Shown: piece after piece, positions 44,684 through 53,373 of the stretch | How positions within the stretch are numbered: the first letter of the stretch is position 1 | Layout of the letters: each line of letters opens with the position of its first letter | DNA from: Myxococcales bacterium 68-20 | GTDB lineage: Bacteria; Myxococcota_A; Polyangia; Polyangiales; Polyangiaceae | NCBI GenBank assembly: GCA_001899635.1 | Contig: MKVQ01000038.1 | Coordinates: forward strand, 1 to 64,000 | Length of the DNA stretch: 64,000 bases | Reading direction: 5' to 3' | Position numbers and translations under genes: made by a program | The notes under the pieces: generated by a model | Database searches by the model: none | What the model was told of the DNA's origin: nothing | Seen by the model: the letters and a program-made list of their open reading frames with translations, nothing else

Positions 44684-45193
44684 CTACGGTGCCGGAGAGG
44701 AGCTCGCCGCGTAGCTCGTGACGCTGGACGGGAACGTCATCGACGCCGCCGTGCACTCCGGCTTGCAGTCGGGCCCGTTCGGGTGGACGGTCTCGTAATT
44801 CGCGACGCTCTCCTCGTCGAGGAGAGTCCTCCCCGAACGGTCCTTGATGGCGATCCGATAGCGATCGCCGCCCCGCAGCTCGCGCGCGGACAGGCCGAGA
44901 CGCATCTCGACCACCGAGCGACGATCATTTACGTAAGAGACCGTTCCGGACGCCACGATCTCTCCCTCCAGCGAGAACACTCCGGGTTCGACGAACGCGC
45001 CCGTCGCACAGCGACCGTTTCGGCAGACCTCGATCGTGCCTTCCGGGCTGAGCTCGCCGAGGTTGGCCGCCGTGTACGCGGTGATGTTGACGCCGTCCCT
45101 GCAGGAGGCGTCCGTGCACTCGCTCAGTTTGCACGCCGAAAGCGCGGACGCAGGCACTGCGAGGAACAGGAGAATCGACAGAAGGCGTCGCAT
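44684..45193 (-). CDS. Hypothetical small lipoprotein
   Basis: A 169-residue lipoprotein (signal AVPASALSACKLS). The mature domain is beta-rich with early cysteines (CKLSECTDASCRDG and EVCRNGRCATG), followed by SVVEMRLGLSARELRGGDRY and the strand-rich RIAIKDRSGRTLLDEESV. Late cysteines in PDCKPECTA complete probable disulfides. The pattern resembles a small immunoglobulin-like or secreted cap domain, but no family was recognised. Confidence 0.6.
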   Translation of the reverse strand: MRRLLSILLFLAVPASALSACKLSECTDASCRDGVNITAYTAANLGELSPEGTIEVCRNGRCATGAFVEPGVFSLEGEIVASGTVSYVNDRRSVVEMRLGLSARELRGGDRYRIAIKDRSGRTLLDEESVANYETVHPNGPDCKPECTAASMTFPSSVTSYAASSSPAP

Positions 45194-45387
45194 TGAACCT
45201 CCACGTCATGGTACCGCCGGCAACGCGGCACAGCCAGGCACGAACGTCGCCTTCCGCGCCGCTGAGGGGCCACGCGGCGCTCGGTTGCTCTCCCGATGCA
45301 TTCGCGCGCCCGCGGATGTGGGGGGGGCTCCGGCGGCGCGACGCCGTCGGTCATGGCCTTGCCGGCGCTGCGGGCGCGCGAGGAGAC

Positions 45388-46197
45388 TCAGCGGATCGAG
45401 ACGCCCTGCGCCTCGAGCGACTCGGGCGTCGTGTAGCGGATGCGGCGGAAGCGCTCGGCGAGGCGGGCGGTGACGCTCGACACGACGCGGATCGCGAGCA
45501 CGGCGGCGACGAGGTCGACGACGTCGACGAGGATGTTGCCGTTGTAGACCGCGCTCACGTCGTCCACGGTGGTCGCGGTCTGTCCGCTCGCGTTCATGAT
45601 CCGCGACAGGATGTTGGCTGCCACGTATACGCCCCACCAGACTCCGATGAACCCGTTCGACAGCGGCTTCGGCTCCGGCGGCGTGATCAGGGTGACGCTG
45701 CGGTAGTCGCCGGCGGCGTCGCGATCGACGCGTGCCGTAGGCGGGAGGACGTCTCGCGGGTCGAGCGCCTCGTGCACGTCGCGCAGCACCTGGTACGGGC
45801 GGAAGAGGCTCACGATCGGGAGGAAAAAGCCCCACACCGCGCTGGAGGGTTTCCACGGAAGATAGCCGTCGCCGAACGCACGCGTCAGCGTCACGAGGAG
45901 GTGGACCCAGCGGAGGAAGAGGACGGCCGTGACGGCGAGCACGACGTAGTGGGCGACGAGCCCCGCGTTGACGAGACCGTCGGCCGCTTCGAGGTCCGTC
46001 TGAAGGGCTACCTCCGCGCTCTCATCGCTCGACTCGAGCCCCCCGAGGAGGTCGAGCGACCAGTGCCTCACGCCGGCGTCCCACACGCGGACGGCGATCG
46101 TGGCAGCGAGCGCGAAGACGGCGAGCTTCGCGCGCCCGCCAAGCTCCGTGACCCGGTCGTCGTATCTTGCGGCGGGATGCTCTTGATCGATCGTCAT
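45388..46197 (-). CDS. DUF4328 integral membrane protein
   Basis: A 269-residue protein with five or six predicted membrane segments. The central stretch PWKPSSAVWGFFLPIVSLFR and PYQVLRDVHEALDP matches the DUF4328 signature (P-x-x-x-x-G-x-x-x-P-x-x-x-L-x-x-P-x-x-x-x). Other hydrophobic segments are AKLAVFALAATIAVRVW, LVAHYVVLAVTAVLFLRWV and ILVDVVDLVAAVLAIRVV. Function of the family is unknown. It starts at the ATG at 46197, is not part of an obvious operon, and is separated from the DUF72 gene by 159 bases. Confidence 0.8.
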   Translation of the reverse strand: MTIDQEHPAARYDDRVTELGGRAKLAVFALAATIAVRVWDAGVRHWSLDLLGGLESSDESAEVALQTDLEAADGLVNAGLVAHYVVLAVTAVLFLRWVHLLVTLTRAFGDGYLPWKPSSAVWGFFLPIVSLFRPYQVLRDVHEALDPRDVLPPTARVDRDAAGDYRSVTLITPPEPKPLSNGFIGVWWGVYVAANILSRIMNASGQTATTVDDVSAVYNGNILVDVVDLVAAVLAIRVVSSVTARLAERFRRIRYTTPESLEAQGVSIR

Positions 46198-46356
46198 GTG
46201 GGTCGTCCGTTCGAGAGAGCGGCATCGTAACGGAAGAGCGCCTGACCGTCGCTCTCTCTCCTCCGATCCCGGCTCGGAGCGCGAGAACCGGCTTCGGACT
46301 CGGAGCTCCGGAACGGGCTCTCGACTCCGGCCGTGCTCGAACGAACGGCATTGACC

Positions 46357-47301
46357 CTAGGCCGGTGCACTCGCGGCCGCCTTCGTCGCACGTGGACGAG
46401 CGACGTGCTGCTCGAGGAGCACGGTCATCTCGCGTGCGTTCCGGACGGCGTAGTCCGAATAGCAGTTGTTCATGAGCACGTGGACGGAGGCGGCCTCGTC
46501 GGCCAGGCGCTGGATGGGCGGGACCCACTCGCGGAGCTCGTCGGTCGTGTAGAGGTATCGAAAGCGCTCGCTCGCGGACTCCGTGCGGCGCTTCCAGCGC
46601 GCGGCGCTGCGGCCATGGAAGCGCACGAGCGCGATGTCGCTCGTTGCGACGGCAATCGGTGGGATCGAGGAAGCGAATCCCTGCGGCTCGTCCACGCACG
46701 TGTAGACGAGATCACCCTCGCGGAGCAGCGCGAGGGTGCGGTCCTGATGGCGCTCGTTCATCCAGGTGGCGTTCCGAAACTCGATCGCGACTCGACATCC
46801 TGGAACGAGCTCGCTCGTGTGCAGCACCTTGCGCTCGTTTTCGCGGGAGGCGGTGAACCATACGGGGTACTGGAAGAGGACGAGCCCGAGCCGCAGTCCG
46901 GACCGGAGCGGCTCGATGGATGCCCGGAAGCGCCTTGCTAGCTCATCGACCATCTCCGCCCCGAGATCCTTGGGGTAGACGTGAGGCTCGTCGCGGAGCT
47001 CGTCCGGTAGCAGCGCGCGGAGGTCGACCGGAAGGCGCTTCGCATCGGTGTAGTGCTCCGTCAGTGACGCGAATGCCTTCACGTTCATCGTGAAGCCCGG
47101 CGGCGTTCGCTCGACCCAGAGCTCTGCGCGCTCGGGCGGAGCGAGCGCGTAGTACATCGAGTCGTTCTCCACGATGGGGAACTGCGATGCGTAGTAGCGC
47201 AGCCGCCCTTCGGATGAGCGCGCGCCCTTCGGGTACCAGCCGGATTGGACCAGGGATTTCTCGGTCCAGGACGTGACGCCCGTCTCGATCACGCCAGCCA
47301 T
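46357..47301 (-). CDS. DUF72 (YecE-like) protein
   Basis: A 314-residue soluble protein with the DUF72 TIM-barrel pattern. ETGVTSWTEKSLVQSGWYP starts it. FPIVENDSMYYALAPPERAE carries the family core (V-E-x-x-x-x-Y-x-x). FTMNVKAFASLTEH and RVAIEFRNATWMNERHQD follow, then ALVRFHGR. The family is widespread; its enzymatic role is not established. It shares a 98-base divergent gap with the MutS-like gene. Late starts around 47238 would lose the conserved N-terminus. Confidence 0.88.
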   Translation of the reverse strand: MAGVIETGVTSWTEKSLVQSGWYPKGARSSEGRLRYYASQFPIVENDSMYYALAPPERAELWVERTPPGFTMNVKAFASLTEHYTDAKRLPVDLRALLPDELRDEPHVYPKDLGAEMVDELARRFRASIEPLRSGLRLGLVLFQYPVWFTASRENERKVLHTSELVPGCRVAIEFRNATWMNERHQDRTLALLREGDLVYTCVDEPQGFASSIPPIAVATSDIALVRFHGRSAARWKRRTESASERFRYLYTTDELREWVPPIQRLADEAASVHVLMNNCYSDYAVRNAREMTVLLEQHVARPRATKAAASAPA

Positions 47302-47399
47302 GCCGCTGTCGTTGCAAGCTTCTGGCCCGAGCAGGCCGAGGTGAACGATGGGGAGGCGGTGGGAACATTTCGGGCGTGGTCCTGTCCTGCACGCGCTAG

Positions 47400-49127
47400 A
47401 TGGTGAGCGTGAGCGTCGCCCATCCCGTCTCGACCGGTCTGCGCATGGCCGCGTCCGAGCATCCGCCCTTCACGGACGCGGAGCCGGTGTTCGTGCCCGA
47501 TCTGCTCCACCCGAAGCCGCTCTGCCGCATCGATGTCGAGAGCACGAGGCTCGCGCTCTCCCTCGCGTTTGCCGGTGGAGTTGGTGGCGGCACATTCTCC
47601 GAGGCGCTCGAGAAGGCCACGGTCGCGCATTCGGCATGGGAGCCCGCGTCGTTCTCCGCCGACCTCTTCCTGCAGCAGTTCGTCACGCTCTGCATGAAGA
47701 TCCGCATCGGCTCACAGGAGCCGGTCTTCTGCACGAAGCACCTGATGAAGGTGATCGCGCATCCGCCTTCCGAGCCGGCTGTCGTCGATCATCGTCGGGC
47801 CATTCTCCGAGAGCTCGCCGGATCGCCCGAGCTCCGGAGGGAGCTCGAGCGCCTGTACACGACGCTCTGCGCCTTCCGCTCGCTGCTCGAGGGCGCCGGC
47901 GTCGGCAAGTGGGACGAAAGCCGTCGGCAGCTCGACATCCTTCAGCAGTTGAAGGACATCATCGACTGCGCAGCCGATGGGTTCACGAGCGCGAGGTCCG
48001 GGCTCGCGCGCCTCGGAGCATTCGGACGCCGGATCCGTGAGGGTGAGCCGTATCGCTCGCTCGCCGACCTCCTGCGCTACGACGAGCGGCTCGCGACGCT
48101 GAACCTGAAGATCGGCGTCGGTGCGGACGGACGGATACGCGGCTTCGAGGTCCTCTCGGTCCACGAGGACGAAGCGAATCCCTTCGTCAGCTCGCCGTGG
48201 CGGCGATGGCTCGCGAAGGTCGAGCTGTTCGTACGCGGCTTCAAGTTCAGCGACGGCGAGGTGATGGCGAGGCTCATCGACGCCGTCTTCGAAGGCATCC
48301 AGGACGAGATCGTCCCGCTCGTGCAGCTGCTCGGGGACGTGGAGGTCTACCTCGGCGCCCTCGGCTTCCAGGACGCCGCTCGGGAAGCTGGGCTCTCGGT
48401 GTGCCTGCCCGAGCTCGTCTCGCAGGACGACCCTCGCACGCTGCACGGCCTTTTCAATCCGCTCCTCCTCGCGCACGGCATCAAGCCCGTCCCATGTGAC
48501 CTCGGGACCGATCGCCACGACACGACCGTGCTCGTGACCGGGCCGAACTCCGGCGGCAAGACGCGCCTTCTGCAGTCGATCGGGCTCACCCAGCTCCTCG
48601 CGCAATCGGGGCTATTCGTTCCGGCGCGCTCCGGCTCACTCGCGCTCGCGACCGGGCTCGTCGTCTCACTCATCGAAGAGACGAAGGCGGATCAATCCGA
48701 GGGCCGGCTCGGGACGGAGCTCCTCCGGATCCGCGACCTGTTCGAGCGGCTGCCGCCCGGCGCGATGGTGATCCTCGACGAGCTCTGTTCCGGGACGAAC
48801 CCGTCCGAGGGCGAGGAGATCTTCGAGCTCGTCGTCGGGATGCTCTCGAAGCTCGAGCCGCAGGCATTCATCACGACGCACTTCCTCGCGTTCGCCGCGA
48901 GGCTCGAGCGAGAACGGACGATCGACGCGCTGCGCTTCCTTCAGGTCGAGCTCGGCCCAGGCGATCGGCCGACGTACCAATTCGTCCCCGGAGTGGCGAA
49001 CACGTCGCTCGCGAGCCACGCGGCGGCCCGGCTCGGCGTGACCCGGGAGCAGCTGCTCTCGCTCATCGACCGCAACACGCGGCGTGTCCACTCGCGGGCT
49101 CCGCGGATCGAAGACCAGGACGACTGA
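47400..49127 (+). CDS. MutS-like ATPase without mismatch-recognition domain
   Basis: A 575-residue ATPase. The C-terminal part has the MutS domain V motifs. Walker A is TGPNSGGKTRLLQS (residues about 380-393), Walker B and D-loop are MVILDELCSGTNPSEGEEIF, and FITTHFLAF carries the switch histidine. The N-terminal 380 residues contain a helical core-like segment (LRRELERLYTTLCAFRSLLEG) but no mismatch-binding domain and no Smr endonuclease, so it is neither MutS nor MutS2. The role is probably DNA processing or recombination. It may start at 47400 or at the ATG at 47445. The next gene begins 5 bases after its stop. Confidence 0.8.
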   Translation: MVSVSVAHPVSTGLRMAASEHPPFTDAEPVFVPDLLHPKPLCRIDVESTRLALSLAFAGGVGGGTFSEALEKATVAHSAWEPASFSADLFLQQFVTLCMKIRIGSQEPVFCTKHLMKVIAHPPSEPAVVDHRRAILRELAGSPELRRELERLYTTLCAFRSLLEGAGVGKWDESRRQLDILQQLKDIIDCAADGFTSARSGLARLGAFGRRIREGEPYRSLADLLRYDERLATLNLKIGVGADGRIRGFEVLSVHEDEANPFVSSPWRRWLAKVELFVRGFKFSDGEVMARLIDAVFEGIQDEIVPLVQLLGDVEVYLGALGFQDAAREAGLSVCLPELVSQDDPRTLHGLFNPLLLAHGIKPVPCDLGTDRHDTTVLVTGPNSGGKTRLLQSIGLTQLLAQSGLFVPARSGSLALATGLVVSLIEETKADQSEGRLGTELLRIRDLFERLPPGAMVILDELCSGTNPSEGEEIFELVVGMLSKLEPQAFITTHFLAFAARLERERTIDALRFLQVELGPGDRPTYQFVPGVANTSLASHAAARLGVTREQLLSLIDRNTRRVHSRAPRIEDQDD

Positions 49128-49132
49128 CCTCG

Positions 49133-50146
49133 ATGCCGACATTCCTCACGACATCGAAGATGGATCCTGCGCTCGCGGCGCGGATCGAGGCGAGCGTTTC
49201 AGGGAAGAAGGGGCCTCGCAGATCGGTCATGCGCTCGCGACGCATCGTCCTGCTGCTCCGCCTCGTCGTCGTCCTCACGGTCGCAACCAGCGTCTACGTG
49301 TTCGTGGTCGGTCGTCGTCAGCACAAGCTCGCGCTCGAGCGCACGCGCGCGAGCCTCCTCGAGTCCGTGCGCGAGCAGGGCGCATCGCTCGTGCCCGAGG
49401 ACCATACGGCTGTCGCGCGCGTCGAGGCGTGGCTCCTCCGCCTCGCGGGGGCGTACGAAGGTGATTTCGTCGCGGCCGAGCTGGGGGCTCCGAACGCGCT
49501 CGCGGCGACGCTCGCGCGCCCGATGGTGTACGTCCGCGGCACGTCGGAGGCGTTCGCGGGCTCACCGCAGGTGGCCGCCGTGTCGGCAACGTCGACGAAG
49601 GACGCTCTCGTCCTGTGCCTGCTCGAGCCGCCGGAGGCCCGTAACGAGAAGGCGCTCCTCGACAAGGTGCGCGTGGTGTACTCGGGCGGGTGGAACCTCG
49701 AGAGCCGCACCGCGAACGTCCGCCGGCTGAACGACGCGATCGTCGGCTTGCCGTTCTTGCTCCCCCCGTGGTCCGAGCGCGTGCAGATGGCCGATGACGC
49801 GGCGGAGCTCGCGCGCCTTCGCGCCGAGCTGGAGCGAGCGCCGATCGCGCGGGCGAAGCAAGCCGCGAGGTCCGAGCTGCTCCTCGTCGCCCTCGACGAG
49901 CCCGGCGGCTCCGACGGCCCGACCGAGCTCGACGGCGAGCGTCCGCATCCGGTGCGGGTGGCGCTGGTGGATCTCGTGGCGAACAAGGTGCTGCTCCGGG
50001 CGCGCCACGTGGTCGACCCGAGCGGAATCAGCCCCGCGCGGAGGGCGATCTACGCGATCGGCATCGACAGCTGCGCTCTCGCGCTCGAGGTCCACGAGGA
50101 CGTGCGAAGCGCAGGTGAGTCCGGCGGCGCGAGCCCCCGGAACTAG
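49133..50146 (+). CDS. Membrane-anchored hypothetical protein
   Basis: A 337-residue protein with one membrane segment near residues 38-60 (IVLLLRLVVVLTVATSVYVFVV) and a cluster of basic residues before it, so the C-terminus should be periplasmic. The rest is helical and Ala/Glu/Arg-rich. A region with LDEPGGSDGPTELDGERP is followed by VRVALVDLVANKVLLRARH. No family was recognised. It follows the MutS-like gene by 5 bases and almost surely shares its transcript. Confidence 0.65.
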   Translation: MPTFLTTSKMDPALAARIEASVSGKKGPRRSVMRSRRIVLLLRLVVVLTVATSVYVFVVGRRQHKLALERTRASLLESVREQGASLVPEDHTAVARVEAWLLRLAGAYEGDFVAAELGAPNALAATLARPMVYVRGTSEAFAGSPQVAAVSATSTKDALVLCLLEPPEARNEKALLDKVRVVYSGGWNLESRTANVRRLNDAIVGLPFLLPPWSERVQMADDAAELARLRAELERAPIARAKQAARSELLLVALDEPGGSDGPTELDGERPHPVRVALVDLVANKVLLRARHVVDPSGISPARRAIYAIGIDSCALALEVHEDVRSAGESGGASPRN

Positions 50147-50198
50147 CGCGCCGAAGGCCCTCCTCCGCGGGTGGTCGGAGCGCGAGCCCCGAGCTGCG

Positions 50199-51614
50199 TC
50201 AGATGACGATCTTCTTCCAGCTGCCGCCGCGGAACTTCAGCGTCATCACGATCGCGGCTCCGATCGAGTAGCAGACGGCGGCGACCCACATGCCCTTCAG
50301 GCCGACGCCGGACTGGATCCCGAGCAGCCACGCGAGCGGAACGAGGACGAGGAACACGAGGAAGAACTGCGCCGCGGCGACGAACTTCGTGTTGCCGGCG
50401 CCGAAGAGCGCCTCGCTCAGGATCATCGCGACGGCGATGATCGGCGTCACCACACCCATCATGCGCATCGGCGTCATCGCGGCCTCGCGCACGGCCTCCG
50501 AGTGGGTGATGAAGTTCACGATCTGAGGCGTGAAGATGACGCCTTCGAGCAGGCCGACCACGCCGAAGATGACCAGGCCAAGGCGCACGCTTGCCCAGCC
50601 GAAGCGTTCGGCGTCATGTGGGCGCTTTGCGGCGAGCGATTGCGCGACGAGCGTCGCGGTGGCGGTGCCGAACGCGATGCAGGCGGTGAAGGTCAGCTTG
50701 AGGATCGCGACGATGTTCGTCGTCGCGGCGCCGTTCACGGCCTCGCGTACGCCCGTCGGTGAGGCGGCGGCCTCGGCGGCGTCGAGCTTGCCGGCGACCT
50801 GCGCGAAGAGGCCGAAGCCGATCATCATCACGACGGTGGCGAGCGCGGCCGGGATCGAGAGCTTGAGGATGTCCCAGGTGAGCGACCGCGAGAGGTTCGA
50901 CCAGCGGAGGAACGAGAAGCGCGCGCGCTCCTTCCCCACGAAGAAGAGCATGATCCCGAGGCCGATCCACGTGGCGACGAACGCCGCGAAGCCCGCGCCC
51001 GGAGCGCCCATTCGTGGGGCGCCGAGATTCCCGAAGATGAACATCCAGCAGAAGAGGATGTTGAAGATGTTCATCACGACGGCGGAGACGAGGTGCACCC
51101 ACGTCTTGCCGATGCCGTCGAAGAACGCCTTCAGCGCCATCGTTCCGGCCATCGAGACGATGCCGAGGAGGCGCCATTTCGAGTACGAGTACGCGATCGC
51201 GTGGGCCTCGGGCACCTTGAGGATCATCCCGAGCAGATCGTGGATCGTCCACGCGCCGACGATCCCGAGGAGGATCCCGGCGATGAGGCAGAAGAACGCC
51301 GAGTTCGCGAGGACCGCGCCCGCAGCATCGTAGCGGCGCTCCGCGTACCGCCGCGCCGTGATCGCCTGCGTGCCGACGCTGATCGCGGAGAGCGAGCCGC
51401 CGAAGAGCCAGACGAGGAGGAGCGAGGGGAGGAGTGCCGCCTGCGCGTTCGAGTCCTCGGGGTGAGGCAGCTTGCTGAAGAAGTAGACGTCGATCTCGTT
51501 GACGACGCTCTGGGAGAGCATCGCCACCACCGTCGGCGCTGCGAGCCGCAGGATGGTTCGGTACGGGGGACCGGAGATGAGCTCGAGATCGACGTCTGCT
51601 GTCGCGGTCGCCAT
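50199..51614 (-). CDS. MATE-family multidrug/cation exporter
   Basis: A 471-residue inner-membrane transporter that exchanges drugs or metabolites for Na+ or H+. Twelve hydrophobic segments are discernible, including TILRLAAPTVVAMLSQSVVN and LFGGSLSAISVGTQAITARRYA (the MatE N-terminal pattern). LKAFFDGIGKTWVHLVSAVV and AFGTATATLVAQSLAAKRPH mark the later half. The two halves are separated by a charged loop. Substrate cannot be predicted. The gene stands alone and is convergent with the membrane-anchored gene to its left. Confidence 0.88.
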   Translation of the reverse strand: MATATADVDLELISGPPYRTILRLAAPTVVAMLSQSVVNEIDVYFFSKLPHPEDSNAQAALLPSLLLVWLFGGSLSAISVGTQAITARRYAERRYDAAGAVLANSAFFCLIAGILLGIVGAWTIHDLLGMILKVPEAHAIAYSYSKWRLLGIVSMAGTMALKAFFDGIGKTWVHLVSAVVMNIFNILFCWMFIFGNLGAPRMGAPGAGFAAFVATWIGLGIMLFFVGKERARFSFLRWSNLSRSLTWDILKLSIPAALATVVMMIGFGLFAQVAGKLDAAEAAASPTGVREAVNGAATTNIVAILKLTFTACIAFGTATATLVAQSLAAKRPHDAERFGWASVRLGLVIFGVVGLLEGVIFTPQIVNFITHSEAVREAAMTPMRMMGVVTPIIAVAMILSEALFGAGNTKFVAAAQFFLVFLVLVPLAWLLGIQSGVGLKGMWVAAVCYSIGAAIVMTLKFRGGSWKKIVI

Positions 51615-51881
51615 TCAGTGCGGTTCGGCTTTGCCGATCCTCTTCGACCTGGCGGATGCCGTCCAGCAAAGCTGGCCTTCATCCACTCGGTTCAGTCGCG
51701 CCTCGGAAAAATGCTGGTCCTTCCGTAAGCGAGCGGAGCCCGATTGGCAAGGTACCGCGCGTGAAACGCGCGTGAATGCGGCGGATCGCGCCGCGATTCG
51801 CCACGATGCGCTGCGAGGTGCAACAGGCTCGGTCCCGCTCGCCGCGCTCCGGCCGGGGGCCGCCCGCGCGCCCGGTCGCGC

Positions 51882-51921
51882 TGTTGGGGGCCGCCCGCCG
51901 CCGGCTCCGGCCCCCAACAGA
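51882..51921. repeat. 13-bp perfect inverted repeat upstream of the CpoB-like gene
   Basis: The arms ctgttgggggccg (51882-51894) and cggcccccaacag (51909-51921) are fully complementary around a 14-base loop. It lies 40 bases before the lipoprotein ATG in the 347-base gap 51615-51961, which otherwise holds no gene. A second ccggccgggggccg lies just to the left. Confidence 0.65.
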
Positions 51922-51961
51922 TTGTGGACCTTTCGCGCACCTTTGGCTTTAACCGAGCGTC

Positions 51962-52783
51962 ATGAGCCTGGGCGCACGCACCCCCCTCGTTGCCACCGTC
52001 GTGCTGCTGAGCCTTTCGAGCGCCGGCTGCTTCGTGATGCAGAAGGACCACGAGGCGGTGGCCGCCCGCGCCGACCAAGCCGAGAAGCAGGCTGCCGCCG
52101 CTCGCGCCGAGGTCGTGGCGCTCCGCGGTGACCTCGAGGCCACCCGGCAGCGGCTCGACAACGCGCTCCGCGCGAACGCCGACTCGTCGACCGAGACGAT
52201 GACGACGAAGCAGCGGCTCAACGACCTCGCCGGGCGTGTCGACGAGGCGAACCACGGCGTCGAGGAGCTCCGGCGCGACGTCGCGGCCTCGCGCACGGAG
52301 ATCTACGCCCGGATCGACGATCTCAAGCGCGCCCAGCAGGTGACGCCGGTGCCCGCGCCGCCGCCGGTGCAGGTGCCGCAGGACAAGACCGCGCACTTCA
52401 AGCAGCTCGAGGAGGCGCACGGGAAGAAGGACTGGGCCACGGTCCGAGCGCTCGCGCCCGAGTACGTCAATCGCTATCCGACCGACGACAAGGCGGACGA
52501 GGCGCTGTTCTACGCCGGTGAGGCCGATCTCTCCGACGGCCGCCCCAGCTCCGCGCTCGGCAATTTCAACCGGCTCCTCAAGCTCTTTCCGCGCTCGAAC
52601 GTGCTCGATCGCACGCTCTACGGAATGGGTGAGGCCTACATGACGATGCACGACTGCGCGAACGCGAAGCTCGCGTACGAGGCGTGCGATCGTCGCTTCG
52701 CGAAGGAGAAGGTCGGCGCCGACTCGCGTGCGAAGCTCCAGGTGATCGCGAAGAACGCGCCTGGCACGTGCGCCCCGCAGTGA
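51962..52783 (+). CDS. CpoB/YbgF-like lipoprotein with coiled coil and TPRs
   Basis: A 273-residue lipoprotein (signal LSLSSAGCFVM). Residues about 30-120 form a coiled coil: ADQAEKQAAAARAEVVALRG and LNDLAGRVDEANHGVEELRR. A Pro-rich linker (VPAPPPVQVP) follows. Residues about 145-265 form TPR-like repeats: LFYAGEADLSDGRPSSALGN and LLKLFPRSNVLDRTLYGMGE. This order matches CpoB, which coordinates peptidoglycan synthesis with outer-membrane constriction, but Tol-Pal genes are absent here. A generic TPR lipoprotein is the alternative. Confidence 0.75.
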   Translation: MSLGARTPLVATVVLLSLSSAGCFVMQKDHEAVAARADQAEKQAAAARAEVVALRGDLEATRQRLDNALRANADSSTETMTTKQRLNDLAGRVDEANHGVEELRRDVAASRTEIYARIDDLKRAQQVTPVPAPPPVQVPQDKTAHFKQLEEAHGKKDWATVRALAPEYVNRYPTDDKADEALFYAGEADLSDGRPSSALGNFNRLLKLFPRSNVLDRTLYGMGEAYMTMHDCANAKLAYEACDRRFAKEKVGADSRAKLQVIAKNAPGTCAPQ

Positions 52784-52819
52784 TCCGGCGCTCTGGCCGC
52801 GCTCGGTTGAACTGACGTC

Positions 52820-52858
52820 GCATTGCGCTCGCCCTGACGGGCGCGGCGAGCGCAATGC
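52820..52858. terminator. Bidirectional hairpin between convergent genes
   Basis: The arms gcattgcgctcgcc and ggcgagcgcaatgc form a perfect 14-bp stem with an 11-base loop. It lies 36 bases after the CpoB-like gene and 90 bases after the end of the convergent Cys-rich lipoprotein gene. Confidence 0.75.
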
Positions 52859-52947
52859 TCGGTCTTTGCCACCGATCGGACCTCGGCCATTCGGTTTCAG
52901 GATCGGCGCAACTGAGTTGCGCCTTGGCGCTTCGAGCTCCGGCGCGC

Positions 52948-53295
52948 CTACTTCGTCTTCGGCGCTGCGGATGCGCCGGGGCAGGGGGCGAACGCGCAGC
53001 TCGGGGGCGTGCGCGAGACGGTCGACCCGTCCGGGCATTCCTTCACGTCGGCCGCGCACATGACCTCGCCGGCGGGCGGGGTCGTGCCGCCGCCGTGCTC
53101 GGGGCATGCGGCGAACTCGCAGTTCGGTCCCGTCCGCGAGACCGCGGAGCCGTCCGGGCAGATCTTCGCTTCCTGCGTGCAGGCCTTCGGCTCGGTGACG
53201 GCGGGGCCGTCCTGAGCGGGCGCCTTGGGGGGCTCGGCCGGCCCGCAGGCGACGAGGACCGAGGCGAGGGCGGCGAAGGAGATCCGGGTGAGCAT
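52948..53295 (-). CDS. Cys-rich lipoprotein with two CPDGS repeats
   Basis: A 115-residue lipoprotein (signal LASVLVACGPAE). Two copies of a Kazal-like small disulfide module follow: C-x6-CPDGSAVSRTGPNCEFAACP and C-x6-CPDGSTVSRTPPSCAFAPCP. Each has four cysteines. The short C-P-D-G-S-x-V-x-R-T motif is common in exported proteins of bacteria and archaea with unknown role. Its Pro-rich linker and small size suggest a surface cap or inhibitor. It is divergent from the tandem kinase gene across a 78-base gap. Confidence 0.7.
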   Translation of the reverse strand: MLTRISFAALASVLVACGPAEPPKAPAQDGPAVTEPKACTQEAKICPDGSAVSRTGPNCEFAACPEHGGGTTPPAGEVMCAADVKECPDGSTVSRTPPSCAFAPCPGASAAPKTK

Positions 53296-53373
53296 CGCCG
53301 GACCATAGCGCCGTGGCTCATCGAGATGGTGCGAAAGTTGGCCCGAAGCCAGCCGACTTCATATGCAAAGCTC

